This document shows, one piece after another, positions 7,297-15,910 of a stretch of DNA of 16,394 nucleotides (positions are counted from its first letter, which is position 1; every line of letters begins with the position of its first letter). The DNA is from an uncultured Lysobacter sp. (GTDB lineage: Bacteria; Pseudomonadota; Gammaproteobacteria; Xanthomonadales; Xanthomonadaceae): assembly GCA_902805755.1 (NCBI GenBank), contig CADCUA010000252.1:1-16394 (forward strand), written 5' to 3'. A program made the position numbers and the translations under genes. Below the pieces are notes generated by a model. It did no database searches. It was not told the DNA's origin and saw only the letters and a program-made list of their open reading frames with translations.

Positions 7297-9480
7297 ATGC
7301 CCATGCCGCTTGATCTGCCGTTCTCGCCTGAAAGCGCAATGCTTGCCGACCCGTTCGACGCGGTCGGCCTGCGCGCGCCGGTCATCGACCGCAACGGCGA
7401 GTTCGACGATCTGGTGGCGATGGCGGCGCAGATGCTCGATGCGCCGGTCGCGCTGGTGGCGATGGACGAAGGCACGCAGCTGCGCGTGCTGGCCGAACGC
7501 GGCCTGGGGCCGTTGACGATCAGCGCGACGCAGCCACTGCTGGCCGGGCTCGGCGCCGCGACGCCGATGCGGCTGGTGCTCGATACATCCGCGCACGCCG
7601 GCCTCGCGCACGACACGCTGGTCAGGGCTGCGCCGGGCGTACGCTTCTTTCTCGCCATCGCCCTCGTCGATGCCGACGGCCAGCGCGTCGGCGTGCTGGC
7701 CGTCGCCGATTACCGGCCACGCACCTCGGTGCGCCCGAATGCGCAGGACACGCTGCAACGCCTGTCGCGCATCGCGGGTGGGCTGGTCGAGCGCCGCCTG
7801 CTCGAACACCGCACGCGCATCGCCGAGCAGATCGCCCATGCGAACTTCAGCGGCGTGATCGTGCTGAATGGCCTCGGTGAAGTGACATTCGCAAACCCCG
7901 CGGCGGAAGCGATCTTCGGCCAGCCGCTGCTGGTCGGCACGCCGGCGCAGCTGCTGTTTCCGGACAATCTGCAGACCGACCCGGAACGCACCGCGGGCTG
8001 GCTGCAGGATGGCGCGCCGGGCCTCGCCTCGCCAGAAGGCTCGCTGGACCTGCGCATCCTTACGCACAGCGGTGATCTGCGCACGCTGGAAGCCGCACGC
8101 TGCGCATGGGTGTCCGGCGGCGAGCCCGGCATGGCGCTGATCCTGCGCGACGTGACCGAACGCCGGCTCATGCGCGATCGCCAGCGCGTGTCGCCGAATG
8201 ACGAACTCACCGGCCTGCCCCGCCGTACCGCGCTGCTGACGATGCTCGATGCTTCGCTGCGCGAACGCGCGCGCCCGCTCGGCGTGGCGCTGCTGGGGCT
8301 GGATCATTTCCGCGCGGTCAACGACACGCTGGGCCATTCCATCGGCGACGCGGTGCTGCAGCTCGTCGCCTGCCGCCTGCAGTTCAGCCTGCCGCCGAGC
8401 GCGCGCCTGGCACGCTTCGGCGGCGATGAATTCGCGCTGGTCTATGCCGGCATCGACCAGGACCTGATCCAGCGCCACCTGCGCTCGGTGCTCAGCGACC
8501 TCGCGCGCCCGTGCGAAGTCGACCGCAATCTTGTGCACATCGAAGCCAGCATCGGCATGGCGATGTGCGAGCCGGGCGACGAGGACAGTGGCGAGCTGAT
8601 CGCACGCGCGGACCTCGCGATGCAGCACGCCAAGCGTGCCGGCGGCCGACGCCTGAGCCGCTTCGAGCCGAACATGCGCGTGGAGGCACTGGACCGCCGC
8701 CGGCTCGATCTGGAGTTGCGCCGCGCGTGCGAGCAGGAAGAGTTCGAACTGCATTACCAGCCGCAGATCGACCTCGTCACCGGCGAGCCCACCGGCGCCG
8801 AAGCGCTGCTGCGCTGGCGTCATCCCCAGCGCGGCCTGCTGACGCCGGACAAGTTCATCGAAGCGCTTGCACAGAGTTCGGTCAACGCCGCCGTGGGCCG
8901 CTGGATCCTGCAGCGCGCGTGCAAGGACGCGGCGGGCTGGCCGATGATCTGCGGGCGCAAGCTCGCGGTCGGCGTCAATCTGTTTCCCGTGCAGCTGGAC
9001 GACGACCGTTTGCTGGCCGAAGTCGAGCTCGCGCTCTCCGCAAGCGGCCTGGTGCCGGCGCGGCTGGAACTGGAGCTCACTGAAACGATTGCCCTGCGCG
9101 ACGACGGCATTGCGGCGACCGCGCTCGCCTCGCTGCGTGCGCGCGGCATCCGCGTGGCGTATGACGACTTCGGCACCGGTTACGCGTCGCTGTCGATGCT
9201 GCAGCGCCTGCCCGTGGACCGCGTCAAGATCGATCGCTCGTTCGTGCGCGACGTGCTGGCCAACCGCGGCGACGCCGCGATCGTGCGCTCGATCCTGCTG
9301 ATCGCGCGCAACTTCGACCTGCGCGTGATCGCCGAAGGCGTGGAAACCACGCAACAGGCCGACATGCTGCGCGATCTCGGCTGCCAGGAAGCGCAGGGCT
9401 TCCTGTACTCGCGCGCGCTCGCACCGGCCGACTTCGCGCGCTGGCTCGCGACGTACCCGCAGGCCGCCGCACATGCGTGA
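7297..9480 (+). CDS. GAF-PAS-GGDEF-EAL cyclic-di-GMP turnover protein
   Basis: A 727-residue protein with no membrane segment. It comprises GAF (about 20-160), PAS (about 170-290), GGDEF (about 302-460) and EAL (about 475-720). GGDEF has the intact active site G375-F379, preceded by DELTGLP and LGLDHFRAVNDTLGH, so diguanylate cyclase activity is possible. The inhibitory RxxD site expected just upstream reads PPSA and is missing. EAL has E502 (EALLRW), N561, E593 (ELTET), D623/D624 (DDFGTGY), K644 and E680, so phosphodiesterase activity is likely. A bifunctional enzyme or one with a GTP-binding regulatory GGDEF are both plausible. The ATG at 7297 is used; another lies two codons on. Its end overlaps cheR by eight bases, placing a second-messenger enzyme inside the chemotaxis operon and suggesting it is co-produced with the adaptation enzymes. 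Confidence 0.92.
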   Translation: MPMPLDLPFSPESAMLADPFDAVGLRAPVIDRNGEFDDLVAMAAQMLDAPVALVAMDEGTQLRVLAERGLGPLTISATQPLLAGLGAATPMRLVLDTSAHAGLAHDTLVRAAPGVRFFLAIALVDADGQRVGVLAVADYRPRTSVRPNAQDTLQRLSRIAGGLVERRLLEHRTRIAEQIAHANFSGVIVLNGLGEVTFANPAAEAIFGQPLLVGTPAQLLFPDNLQTDPERTAGWLQDGAPGLASPEGSLDLRILTHSGDLRTLEAARCAWVSGGEPGMALILRDVTERRLMRDRQRVSPNDELTGLPRRTALLTMLDASLRERARPLGVALLGLDHFRAVNDTLGHSIGDAVLQLVACRLQFSLPPSARLARFGGDEFALVYAGIDQDLIQRHLRSVLSDLARPCEVDRNLVHIEASIGMAMCEPGDEDSGELIARADLAMQHAKRAGGRRLSRFEPNMRVEALDRRRLDLELRRACEQEEFELHYQPQIDLVTGEPTGAEALLRWRHPQRGLLTPDKFIEALAQSSVNAAVGRWILQRACKDAAGWPMICGRKLAVGVNLFPVQLDDDRLLAEVELALSASGLVPARLELELTETIALRDDGIAATALASLRARGIRVAYDDFGTGYASLSMLQRLPVDRVKIDRSFVRDVLANRGDAAIVRSILLIARNFDLRVIAEGVETTQQADMLRDLGCQEAQGFLYSRALAPADFARWLATYPQAAAHA

Positions 9481-10339
9481 TGCCGTGACCGCAGCGGCGG
9501 CCCCGCTGCGCGAGGACCGCACGTTCGAATTCAACGAACGCGATTTCGCGCGCGTGTGCCGCCTCATCCATGCGATGGCCGGCATCAACCTCGGCCCGAG
9601 CAAGCGCGACATGGTCTACAGCCGGCTGTCGCGACGGCTGCGCCAGCTCGACCTCACGCGCTTCAGCGATTACCTGGACCTGCTTGAGCGCGACATCGAC
9701 GGCGAAGCGCAGACATTCATCAACGCGCTCACCACGAACCTCACCTCGTTCTTCCGCGAAGCGCATCATTTCGAGATGCTCAACGCGCAGCTGCGTGGCG
9801 CCGGCCCGGGCCCGCACACGCTGTGGTGCAATGCGGCCTCGACCGGCGAGGAGCCCTACTCGCTCGCGATCACCGCGTGCGAGGCGTTCGGCACGCTGAC
9901 GCCGCCGGTGCGCATCCTCGCGACCGACATCGATACCGGCGTGCTGCAGACCGCCGCGCGCGGCGTGTATCCGGTCGAGCGCATCGCCGCATTGTCGGCG
10001 CAGCAGCAGCGCGATTATTTCCTGCGCGGTACCGGCCCGAACGCGGGCATGTGCCGGGTGAAGCCGCAGTTGCAGGCGCTGATCGAGTTCCGCCCGCTGA
10101 ACCTGCTGGGCGACGATTACGGCCTGCGCGGTGGCTATCTCGCGGTGTTCTGCCGCAACGTGATGATCTATTTCGACAAGCCCACGCAACACGAGGTGCT
10201 GCGCCGCATCGCGCCGCTGCTCGCACCGAACGGCGTGCTGTACGCGGGCCACTCCGAAAGCTTCGCGCATGCGGGCGATGTCGTGCGGCCCTGCGGTCGC
10301 ACCACGTACGCGGCCGTGAACGGCGGGGCGATGCGATGA
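9473..10339 (+). CDS. cheR: Chemotaxis methyltransferase CheR
   Basis: A 288-residue S-adenosylmethionine-dependent enzyme that methylates receptor glutamates. The N-terminal helical domain (about 17-90) leads to NLTSFFRE, where R95 matches the catalytic Arg of Salmonella CheR. The SAM site shows [13 protein letters not shown] (S123-S130 at its end), ATDIDT (150-155), FRPLNLL and [10 protein letters not shown], with GHSES near the end. The neighbouring receptor ends in NWQEF, the type of tail that CheR's beta-subdomain binds, so the pair is probably matched. The start overlaps the GGDEF/EAL stop by eight bases (ATGCGTGA) and the stop overlaps cheD by four (ATGA), so translation of all three is likely coupled. 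Confidence 0.95.
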   Translation: MRDAVTAAAAPLREDRTFEFNERDFARVCRLIHAMAGINLGPSKRDMVYSRLSRRLRQLDLTRFSDYLDLLERDIDGEAQTFINALTTNLTSFFREAHHFEMLNAQLRGAGPGPHTLWCNAASTGEEPYSLAITACEAFGTLTPPVRILATDIDTGVLQTAARGVYPVERIAALSAQQQRDYFLRGTGPNAGMCRVKPQLQALIEFRPLNLLGDDYGLRGGYLAVFCRNVMIYFDKPTQHEVLRRIAPLLAPNGVLYAGHSESFAHAGDVVRPCGRTTYAAVNGGAMR

Positions 10340-10926
10340 ACGCGGTGGTCCATGCAACGCTGCCTGCGGGCCAGTACTACGACAGCGCGCTGCAGACTGC
10401 GGCGATCAAGCTGCTGCCGGCCGATTACATCGTCACCTCGCAGCCGGTCGCGATCGTGACGCTGCTGGGCTCGTGCGTCGCGGCCTGCGTGTACGACCCG
10501 GCGCTGCAGCTCGGCGGCATGAACCATTTCATGCTGCCCGATGGCGATACGCGCGACGTCAGCGCGCGCTACGGCATGCATGCGATGGAACTGCTGATCA
10601 ACGAACTGCTCAAGCGCGGCGCACGCCGCTCGCGCCTGCAGGCGAAGACGTTCGGCGGCGGCAACGTGCTGCGCGGCTTCCAGGATCCGATCGGCACGCG
10701 CAATGCCGAGTTCGTTCTCGAGTACTTGCAGGCCGAGCGCATCCCGCTTATCGCGCAGGATCTGGGCGATATTTTCCCGCGCAAGGTGTGCTTCTTCGCG
10801 CAGAGCGGACGCACGCTGGTCAAGCGTCTACCGGCCACGCGCGAGCGCGAGGTCGCCGACGTCGAGCGCGCCTACCAGAGCCGCCTGTCGCGCGCCCCCG
10901 CCAGCGGTGGCGTGGAGCTGTTCTGA
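10336..10926 (+). CDS. cheD: Chemoreceptor glutamine deamidase CheD
   Basis: A 196-residue deamidase that converts receptor glutamines to glutamates. C47 in [14 protein letters not shown] and H64 in GGMNHFMLP form the catalytic pair, with the 17-residue spacing of Thermotoga CheD; T42 is a candidate third residue. KTFGGGNVL and the later NAEFVLEYL and FPRKVCFF segments are typical. ATG 10336 within the cheR stop is chosen because homology begins here; the frame is open much further upstream inside cheR. The C-terminus GGVELF extends beyond the fold and is nearly the same as the end of the protein encoded at 12102-13277. In B. subtilis CheD partners CheC, but no cheC is seen here. Confidence 0.94.
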   Translation: MNAVVHATLPAGQYYDSALQTAAIKLLPADYIVTSQPVAIVTLLGSCVAACVYDPALQLGGMNHFMLPDGDTRDVSARYGMHAMELLINELLKRGARRSRLQAKTFGGGNVLRGFQDPIGTRNAEFVLEYLQAERIPLIAQDLGDIFPRKVCFFAQSGRTLVKRLPATREREVADVERAYQSRLSRAPASGGVELF

Positions 10927-11987
10927 TGAGTGCCGTCCGCCGGCCCGATCGGCCGGTGCGCGTGCTGGTAGTGGACGACTCGGCGCTGCTGCGCCGACTG
11001 CTCACCGAACTGCTGCAGGCCGACCCGGATATCGAGGTGGTTGGCACCGCGCCCGATGCATTCGTCGCGCGCGAGAAGATCAAGCAGCTCTCGCCGGACG
11101 TGCTCACGCTCGATGTGGAAATGCCGGGCATGGACGGCCTGACGTTTTTGCGCAACCTCATGCGCCTGCGGCCGATGCCCGTGGTCATGGTGTCCACGCT
11201 CACGCATGCAGGCGCGCAGGTGACGCTGGATGCGCTCGCCAGTGGCGCCGTGGACTTCGTGCCCAAGCCCAGCGCCGACCCGACCGGCGGCTTCGGTGAA
11301 TACGCGGAGCTGCTGGTCGGGAAGATCAAGCAGGCCGCGCGCATGCAGGTGAGCGCGCTTGCATCGCCGATTGCACTCAGTGCGCCGTATTGCACGCCGG
11401 TTGAATACCGCAGCGACCAGCGCGTCATCGCGATCGGCGCGTCCACCGGCGGCACCGAAGCGGTCCGCCACCTGCTCCAGGCGTTTCCCGCCGATGCACC
11501 GCCGACCGTCATCGTGCAGCACATCCCGCCTTCGTTCAGCGCTGCATTCGCACAGCGCCTGGACCGCGTGACGCGCCTGAGCGTGCGCGAGGCCTGCGAC
11601 GGCGACGTGCTTCAACCCGGCCACGCGTACGTCGCGCCCGGCGGCCACCACCTTCGCATCGAGCGCCGCGCCAGGCGCTGGCTGTGCCGTCTCGATGACG
11701 CCGCGCCCGTGCGGCTGCACCGGCCCAGCGTCGACGTGCTGTTCGAATCGCTCGCGAAGCATGCGGGTCCCGGCACGAGCGCGGCGCTGCTGACCGGCAT
11801 GGGCGACGACGGCGCACGCGGCCTGCGCGCATTGCGTGATGCAGGCGCGGCCACGTTCGCGCAGGACGAGGCCAGCAGCGTCGTATGGGGCATGCCCGGT
11901 GCGGCGGTCGCGCGCGATGCGGTGCAGATCGTGCTGCCGCTGGACCAGCTTGCGCGGCCGCTGCTGGCGAGCACCTGTCGACCCTGA
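10926..11987 (+). CDS. cheB: Chemotaxis methylesterase/deamidase response regulator CheB
   Basis: A 353-residue two-domain enzyme. The receiver (about 10-130) has D17/D18, phospho-acceptor D63 in [11 protein letters not shown]90/T91 and K114. After a linker (about 130-163), the methylesterase domain has the catalytic triad S173 (GASTGGTEA), H199 (VQHIPP) and D295 (TGMGDDGA). CheA-dependent phosphorylation relieves inhibition by the receiver and allows receptor demethylation. The ATG at 10926 shares one base with the cheD stop (TGATG). The open frame reaches far upstream inside cheD but only this start gives a normal receiver. It is the last gene before a fresh sigma-28-like promoter. No T-tract terminator was seen after it. 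Confidence 0.95.
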   Translation: MSAVRRPDRPVRVLVVDDSALLRRLLTELLQADPDIEVVGTAPDAFVAREKIKQLSPDVLTLDVEMPGMDGLTFLRNLMRLRPMPVVMVSTLTHAGAQVTLDALASGAVDFVPKPSADPTGGFGEYAELLVGKIKQAARMQVSALASPIALSAPYCTPVEYRSDQRVIAIGASTGGTEAVRHLLQAFPADAPPTVIVQHIPPSFSAAFAQRLDRVTRLSVREACDGDVLQPGHAYVAPGGHHLRIERRARRWLCRLDDAAPVRLHRPSVDVLFESLAKHAGPGTSAALLTGMGDDGARGLRALRDAGAATFAQDEASSVVWGMPGAAVARDAVQIVLPLDQLARPLLASTCRP

Positions 11988-12043
11988 GCGTCATCCAGTG
12001 CATCGCAGCAGCTGCAACTGTGATGAAGGTTGCCGCTTGCGCC

Positions 12044-12070
12044 TCAAGCTGACCGGTCAGGCGCCGTTAT
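12044..12070 (+). promoter_or_regulatory. Sigma-28-like promoter of the receptor-core/CheZ-like gene
   Basis: TCAAG (12044-12048), exactly 14 bases, then GCCGTTAT (12063-12070) repeat the architecture of the promoter at 102-128. The -10 ends 31 bases before ATG 12102. Its position supports that ATG over an upstream TTG in the same frame at 12030, which would lie within or before the promoter. Confidence 0.7.
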
Positions 12071-12101
12071 CGGTTTCACGAACACCTCATCGAGATTGAC
12101 G

Positions 12102-13277
12102 ATGGACCCTCGCATCCTTTTCCGTCTGGCGCCTCCGCTGGCCATGACTCTTATGCTCACCCTCGCCCTGGCGCTGGAATGGCCCGGCTATGTGCGCTGG
12201 GGTCTGCTGGTGGCCATGACGGCTGCGTGGCTTGCGTTCGCCTGGTTCGCGAGCCATCCGGGCCCGCGCAACCGCGCGCAGCTGGCCGAGCAGAACCGCC
12301 TGCTCGAAGACCTGCGCACGTTCATCGGCACCGAAGTGCAGGGCTCGCGCAGCGAGATCGAACGCACCCGTGACCTGATCCGTGAATCGGTCGCCAAGCT
12401 CGGCAGCAGCTTCGACTCGGTCAACCGCCAGTCGCGCCAGCAGAGCCAGATCGTTGCACGCATCGTCGATCGCACCGACACCCAGGGCGGCGGCGGCGGC
12501 GACGTGCAGGCGTTCGCGGTGCATGCCGCGCAGCAGATGGAGCAACTCGTCGAAGCGCTCGAGGCCGTCGCCGGCCAGAGCGGCACGACGGTGTCGCACA
12601 TCGATGCGATGGCCGGGCACCTGGACGGCATCTTCTCGCTGCTCGAGGACGTCAAGTCGATCGCCGACCAGACCAACCTGCTTGCACTGAACGCCGCAAT
12701 CGAAGCCGCGCGCGCCGGTGATGCCGGTCGCGGCTTCGCGGTCGTGGCCGACGAGGTGCGCAATCTGTCCGAGCGCTCGACCGCGTTCAACGAACAGATC
12801 CGCAAGCTCGCGCACAGCTCCAAGGATTCAATCGCCCGCGTGCGTGACACGGTCAGCCAGATGGCCTCGCGCGACCTCGACCGTTCGCGCGGTGCGCGTC
12901 ATGAAGCCGCGTCGATGCTCGAGCGCGTGGAAGGCATCAACCGCGGCCTGGGCAACGGCATGCGCGAGATCGCGGACTGCGGCCGGATGATCGACAACTC
13001 GGTGGCCGAGGCCGTGCGTTCGCTGCAGTTCGAGGACATCGCCACGCAGGCGCTCAGCGCAGCGAACGTGCACCTCGAGCGCCTTACCGCGATCAACCGC
13101 GAAGCCAGCGCACTGCAGGAGCTTCTGCAGCGCGGCAACATCAACGAGGCCGACCGCGAGCAGGCACTGGCGCGGCTGGGCCAGCGCATCGGCCAGCTTC
13201 GCAGCGACTGGGAGCGCCCCCCGCACAAGGCCGTCATGCAGCAGACCATGGACGCCGGCAGCGTCGAGCTCTTCTGA
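12102..13277 (+). CDS. Membrane-hairpin receptor-core protein with CheZ-like DxxxQ motif
   Basis: A 391-residue protein. Two closely spaced transmembrane helices (about 8-28 and 32-52) leave almost no periplasmic loop, so it has no external sensor. The cytoplasmic part is long coiled coil with a receptor hairpin tip at 187-222 ([20 protein letters not shown], then [16 protein letters not shown]). HAMP and Tsr-like methylation helices are missing. In the descending arm, residues 307-316 read [11 protein letters not shown]312 and Q316 have the spacing of the CheZ catalytic pair (E. coli D143/Q147, in FQDLTGQ). The chain ends GSVELF, about 75 residues after Q316; in CheZ a short C-terminal CheY-binding peptide lies 67 residues after. 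It could be a CheW-binding array component, a CheY-P phosphatase, or both. The receptor fold is certain; the phosphatase role is inference. Confidence 0.85.
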   Translation: MDPRILFRLAPPLAMTLMLTLALALEWPGYVRWGLLVAMTAAWLAFAWFASHPGPRNRAQLAEQNRLLEDLRTFIGTEVQGSRSEIERTRDLIRESVAKLGSSFDSVNRQSRQQSQIVARIVDRTDTQGGGGGDVQAFAVHAAQQMEQLVEALEAVAGQSGTTVSHIDAMAGHLDGIFSLLEDVKSIADQTNLLALNAAIEAARAGDAGRGFAVVADEVRNLSERSTAFNEQIRKLAHSSKDSIARVRDTVSQMASRDLDRSRGARHEAASMLERVEGINRGLGNGMREIADCGRMIDNSVAEAVRSLQFEDIATQALSAANVHLERLTAINREASALQELLQRGNINEADREQALARLGQRIGQLRSDWERPPHKAVMQQTMDAGSVELF

Positions 13278-13303
13278 TCCACGTTCTTCCGCGGTAAGGA
13301 AGG

Positions 13304-13345
13304 ATTTCGCGAAGCGGGTCCTGACCCCGCCCGCTCTCGCGAAAT
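13304..13345. repeat. Long inverted repeat upstream of the sensor kinase
   Basis: ATTTCGCGA (13304-13312) pairs with TCGCGAAAT (13337-13345), and AGCGGG (13313-13318) with CCCGCT (13330-13335), giving a 15-base-pair stem with one bulged C (13336) and an 11-base loop. No T tract follows on either strand. It could act as a weak terminator after the preceding gene, an operator, or a dispersed palindromic element. Confidence 0.65.
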
Positions 13346-13371
13346 TGACATGCGAAGGCGACACTGCCCGC

Positions 13372-14625
13372 ATGCCCGACCTTCGCACTCGCGCGCTCCA
13401 GAACCGGCCCCTATGGGCCGGTTTTGCGTTCATGGTCGCGGTCCTGCTATGGCAGGCGACGATCGGCGTAGGCCTGACTGCCGTGCTGATGCGCTGGATC
13501 GGCGGCGCGGCGCATGTCGTGACGTTCCTGCTGACCGCAGTGATCGGCGCCTACGTGTTCCAGCGAATGCAACGGTGGGCCGCGCGCGCCGACGCGGACT
13601 GCAGCACCGATCCCTCCACCGGCCTTGAGGAATGCGAGCGCCAGTTGCTCGTGCTGGCGGATGCACTGCCCGTCGGTGTCATTGTCGTGCGCGGCGATTT
13701 CGTCCATGCCGCGAACGCGACCGCGCAGGCGCAGTTCGGCGGCGCGCTGGCGAACCGCCCCGTGCGCCCCCTGTTTGCCCACGCATACGACGCCGCCGCG
13801 CTCGCCGGAAGCGATAATCCGCCGCAAGGTGCGCTCGAGCTGCGTCGCATTGATGGCTCGGCGTTCCGTGCCGAGGTCGGCGCACGCGTGTTCCGCCTGG
13901 GTCGCCGTGGGCTGCGGCTGGTGTTCGTCAGCGACCTGTCCGAACGCGACCGTGCGCAGGCACAGATCGCGCACCAGCACGAGGAGCTGCAGGCGATGGC
14001 GCGGCGCCTGCTGTGCGTGCAGGAAGACGAACGCAGCACGCTCTCGCGCGAACTGCACGATGACATCGGCCAGCAGATCACCGCGATCAAGCTCGGCGCA
14101 ATGGCGTTGCAGAACGAATCCGACCCGCAGCGACGCGCCGAAACGCTGGCCGAGATCATCGCCACCACTGATCAGACCGTGGCGAAGGTGCGCAACCTGT
14201 CGCTGCTGCTGCGTCCGCCGCAGCTCGACGCGCTCGGGCTTGAAGCCGCGTTGCGCTGGCAGACCGGCGTGCTGTTCCGCAACGGGCAGCCCAGGCTCGA
14301 CCTTGCAATTGAACCGCTGTCCGCGCGCCCGCCGCCGGACGTCGAACTGGCCTGCTTCCGCATCGCGCAGGAAGCGCTGACGAACGTGCTGCGCCACGCC
14401 GATGCGCGCCAGGTGCGCTTACGGCTGCAACCGCGCGACGGCGTGCTCGTGCTGGATGTCGAAGACGACGGCCACGGCTTTGCCCGAGGCGACACCGCAG
14501 CGGGCCTGGGCCTGGTCACCATGCGCGAACGCGCGCAGCAGCTCGGCGGGCGCCTGGATGTCGACAGCGCACCCGGGCTAGGCACACGCGTGCACGCGGA
14601 ACTTCCACTGGTCCTGACGGGTTGA
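13372..14625 (+). CDS. Membrane sensor histidine kinase, NarX/DesK type (HisKA_3)
   Basis: A 417-residue kinase. Two transmembrane helices lie at about 13-38 and 45-63 with little between them, followed by a PAS-like region (about 85-185). The HisKA_3 dimerisation domain carries phospho-acceptor H229 in SRELHDDIGQQ. The HATPase shows N338 in the N box (RIAQEALTNVLRHA), D366-G369 (DGHG) and GLGLVTMRERAQQLGG, typical of the family that partners LuxR/NarL-type regulators. No such regulator is in the window, so it is an orphan here or pairs elsewhere. The ATG at 13372 is chosen over a TTG at 13345, but its ribosome-binding site is poor, so the start is uncertain. Confidence 0.88.
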   Translation: MPDLRTRALQNRPLWAGFAFMVAVLLWQATIGVGLTAVLMRWIGGAAHVVTFLLTAVIGAYVFQRMQRWAARADADCSTDPSTGLEECERQLLVLADALPVGVIVVRGDFVHAANATAQAQFGGALANRPVRPLFAHAYDAAALAGSDNPPQGALELRRIDGSAFRAEVGARVFRLGRRGLRLVFVSDLSERDRAQAQIAHQHEELQAMARRLLCVQEDERSTLSRELHDDIGQQITAIKLGAMALQNESDPQRRAETLAEIIATTDQTVAKVRNLSLLLRPPQLDALGLEAALRWQTGVLFRNGQPRLDLAIEPLSARPPPDVELACFRIAQEALTNVLRHADARQVRLRLQPRDGVLVLDVEDDGHGFARGDTAAGLGLVTMRERAQQLGGRLDVDSAPGLGTRVHAELPLVLTG

Positions 14626-14707
14626 CGGATACGCGTACCTTCACGGCCGGGGTGCAATTCTTCGTCGACTGCCTGGACCGCGGAGCGCCGCGAAAGCCTC
14701 TTCCACG

Positions 14708-15910
14708 ATGCCGACCCCGTCCCCTGATACCTCCCGATGGGCCGCCAGCCACGAACACACGCTGGCCGACCTGCTGCTTCGCCAGTCACGCGCGCACGGC
14801 GTGATCTTCATGGACGCGGACGGCTGCATCCGCGGGTGGAGCGAGGGCGCAGCGTTCATCACCGGCTACACCGCGGCTGAGGTGATCGGCCAATCGGTCG
14901 CGATGCTGTTCACGCCGGAGGACCGCGAGCGCGGCCTCGACGAACAGGAACTGCGCATCGCGCGCGAGGTGGGCTTTGGCGAGGACGAGCGCTGGCACCT
15001 GCGCAAGGACGGCTCGGCGGTGTGGACCACCGGCGTCAGCCTGCCGGTGCGCGACGCGCATGACGCGCTCACCGGCTTCGTGAAGATCTTCCGCGATGCC
15101 TCGCATCTGCGCAGCCGTGCGAAATATCTGGAGAACGTGCTTGCGGACTGCCATGTGCAGCGATCGCAACAGGATTTCTTCCTCGGCACGATCGCGCATG
15201 AGCTGCGCGGCCCGCTCGCGCCACTGAAGAACGCACTGCACATCGTGCAGCGGCTTGGGGTCGAATCACACAGCCTGCAGCAACCGGTCGCGGTGATGGG
15301 CCGCCAACTCGGCATCCTCGAACGGCTCGTGGAAGACCTGATCGACCTCACGCGCGTCAATGCGGGCAAGCTCAGCATTTCCTACGCGCGCATCATGCTG
15401 CAGCAACTCGCAGCGGAAGCGAAGGAAGCCTGCGATGAAGCGGCGGCGATCAAAGGCGTCAGCGTGCAGCTGGTGCTGCCGGGCGTTCCGCTGGAGGTGC
15501 AGGTCGATACCGAGCGCATGCTGCAGGTGCTCGGCAACCTGCTCAACAACGCGATCAAGTACACCCCGCGCGGCGGAACGATCTGGTTGAGCGTCACCGC
15601 CGACCAGACGCATTTTCTGGTGTTCGTCAAAGACACCGGCCGCGGCATCGGCCCGGAGCTGCTGCCCAAGGTCTTCGATGCGTTCACGCAGGCAGGCGAC
15701 ATCGGCAGGCAGCGCAGCGACGGCATCGGCCTCGGGCTCGCCGTGGTCAAGGAGATCGTCACCCTGCACCGCGGCACCGTCGAGGTGCGAAGCGAAGGCG
15801 AAGGCAAGGGCAGCGAGTTCATCCTGCGCGTACCGCTGCGCACACCGGACGGGCCCGAGCGTGAGCCGATGCCGCGTCCCGTCGAGCCCGAGTACGTTCA
15901 GCGGCATTGA
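14708..15910 (+). CDS. Cytoplasmic PAS sensor histidine kinase
   Basis: A 400-residue soluble kinase. A PAS domain (about 25-140) contains GVIFMDADGCIRGW and ends with the PAC-like HLRKDGSAVW and GFVKIFRD segments. The HisKA domain has H164 in IAHELRGPL. The HATPase has N281 in NLLNNAIKYTP, D309-G313 (DTGRG) and GIGLGLAVVKEI. A short proline- and charge-rich tail follows. No receiver domain is fused and no response regulator is adjacent. It lies 82 bases after the HisKA_3 kinase on the same strand, so the two may be co-transcribed. No strong ribosome-binding site precedes the ATG, so the first residues are uncertain. The PAS ligand cannot be read from sequence; no heme or flavin motif was recognised. 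Confidence 0.9.
   Translation: MPTPSPDTSRWAASHEHTLADLLLRQSRAHGVIFMDADGCIRGWSEGAAFITGYTAAEVIGQSVAMLFTPEDRERGLDEQELRIAREVGFGEDERWHLRKDGSAVWTTGVSLPVRDAHDALTGFVKIFRDASHLRSRAKYLENVLADCHVQRSQQDFFLGTIAHELRGPLAPLKNALHIVQRLGVESHSLQQPVAVMGRQLGILERLVEDLIDLTRVNAGKLSISYARIMLQQLAAEAKEACDEAAAIKGVSVQLVLPGVPLEVQVDTERMLQVLGNLLNNAIKYTPRGGTIWLSVTADQTHFLVFVKDTGRGIGPELLPKVFDAFTQAGDIGRQRSDGIGLGLAVVKEIVTLHRGTVEVRSEGEGKGSEFILRVPLRTPDGPEREPMPRPVEPEYVQRH

Noticed and set aside
5883..9612. Very long minus-strand open frames opposite the receptor and GGDEF/EAL genes
   Set aside because: Sequence is Arg/His/Ala-biased with no recognisable motif; the opposite strand carries full conserved proteins.
12030..12101. Longer TTG-started version of the receptor-core protein
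   Set aside because: The extra 24 residues overlap the promoter at 12044-12070 and have no properly spaced ribosome-binding site; the membrane hairpin starts naturally after ATG 12102.
7159..13284. Identical 13-mer TTCTGATCCACGT across the stop codons of the receptor (7159-7171) and the receptor-core gene (13272-13284)
   Set aside because: Half of it is forced by the shared Phe-stop end; the remaining seven bases can match by chance and no longer similarity surrounds them.
13345..13350. TTGACA resembling a sigma-70 -35 box before the kinase
   Set aside because: The expected -10 position is GC-rich and overlaps the start codon, so no usable promoter follows.
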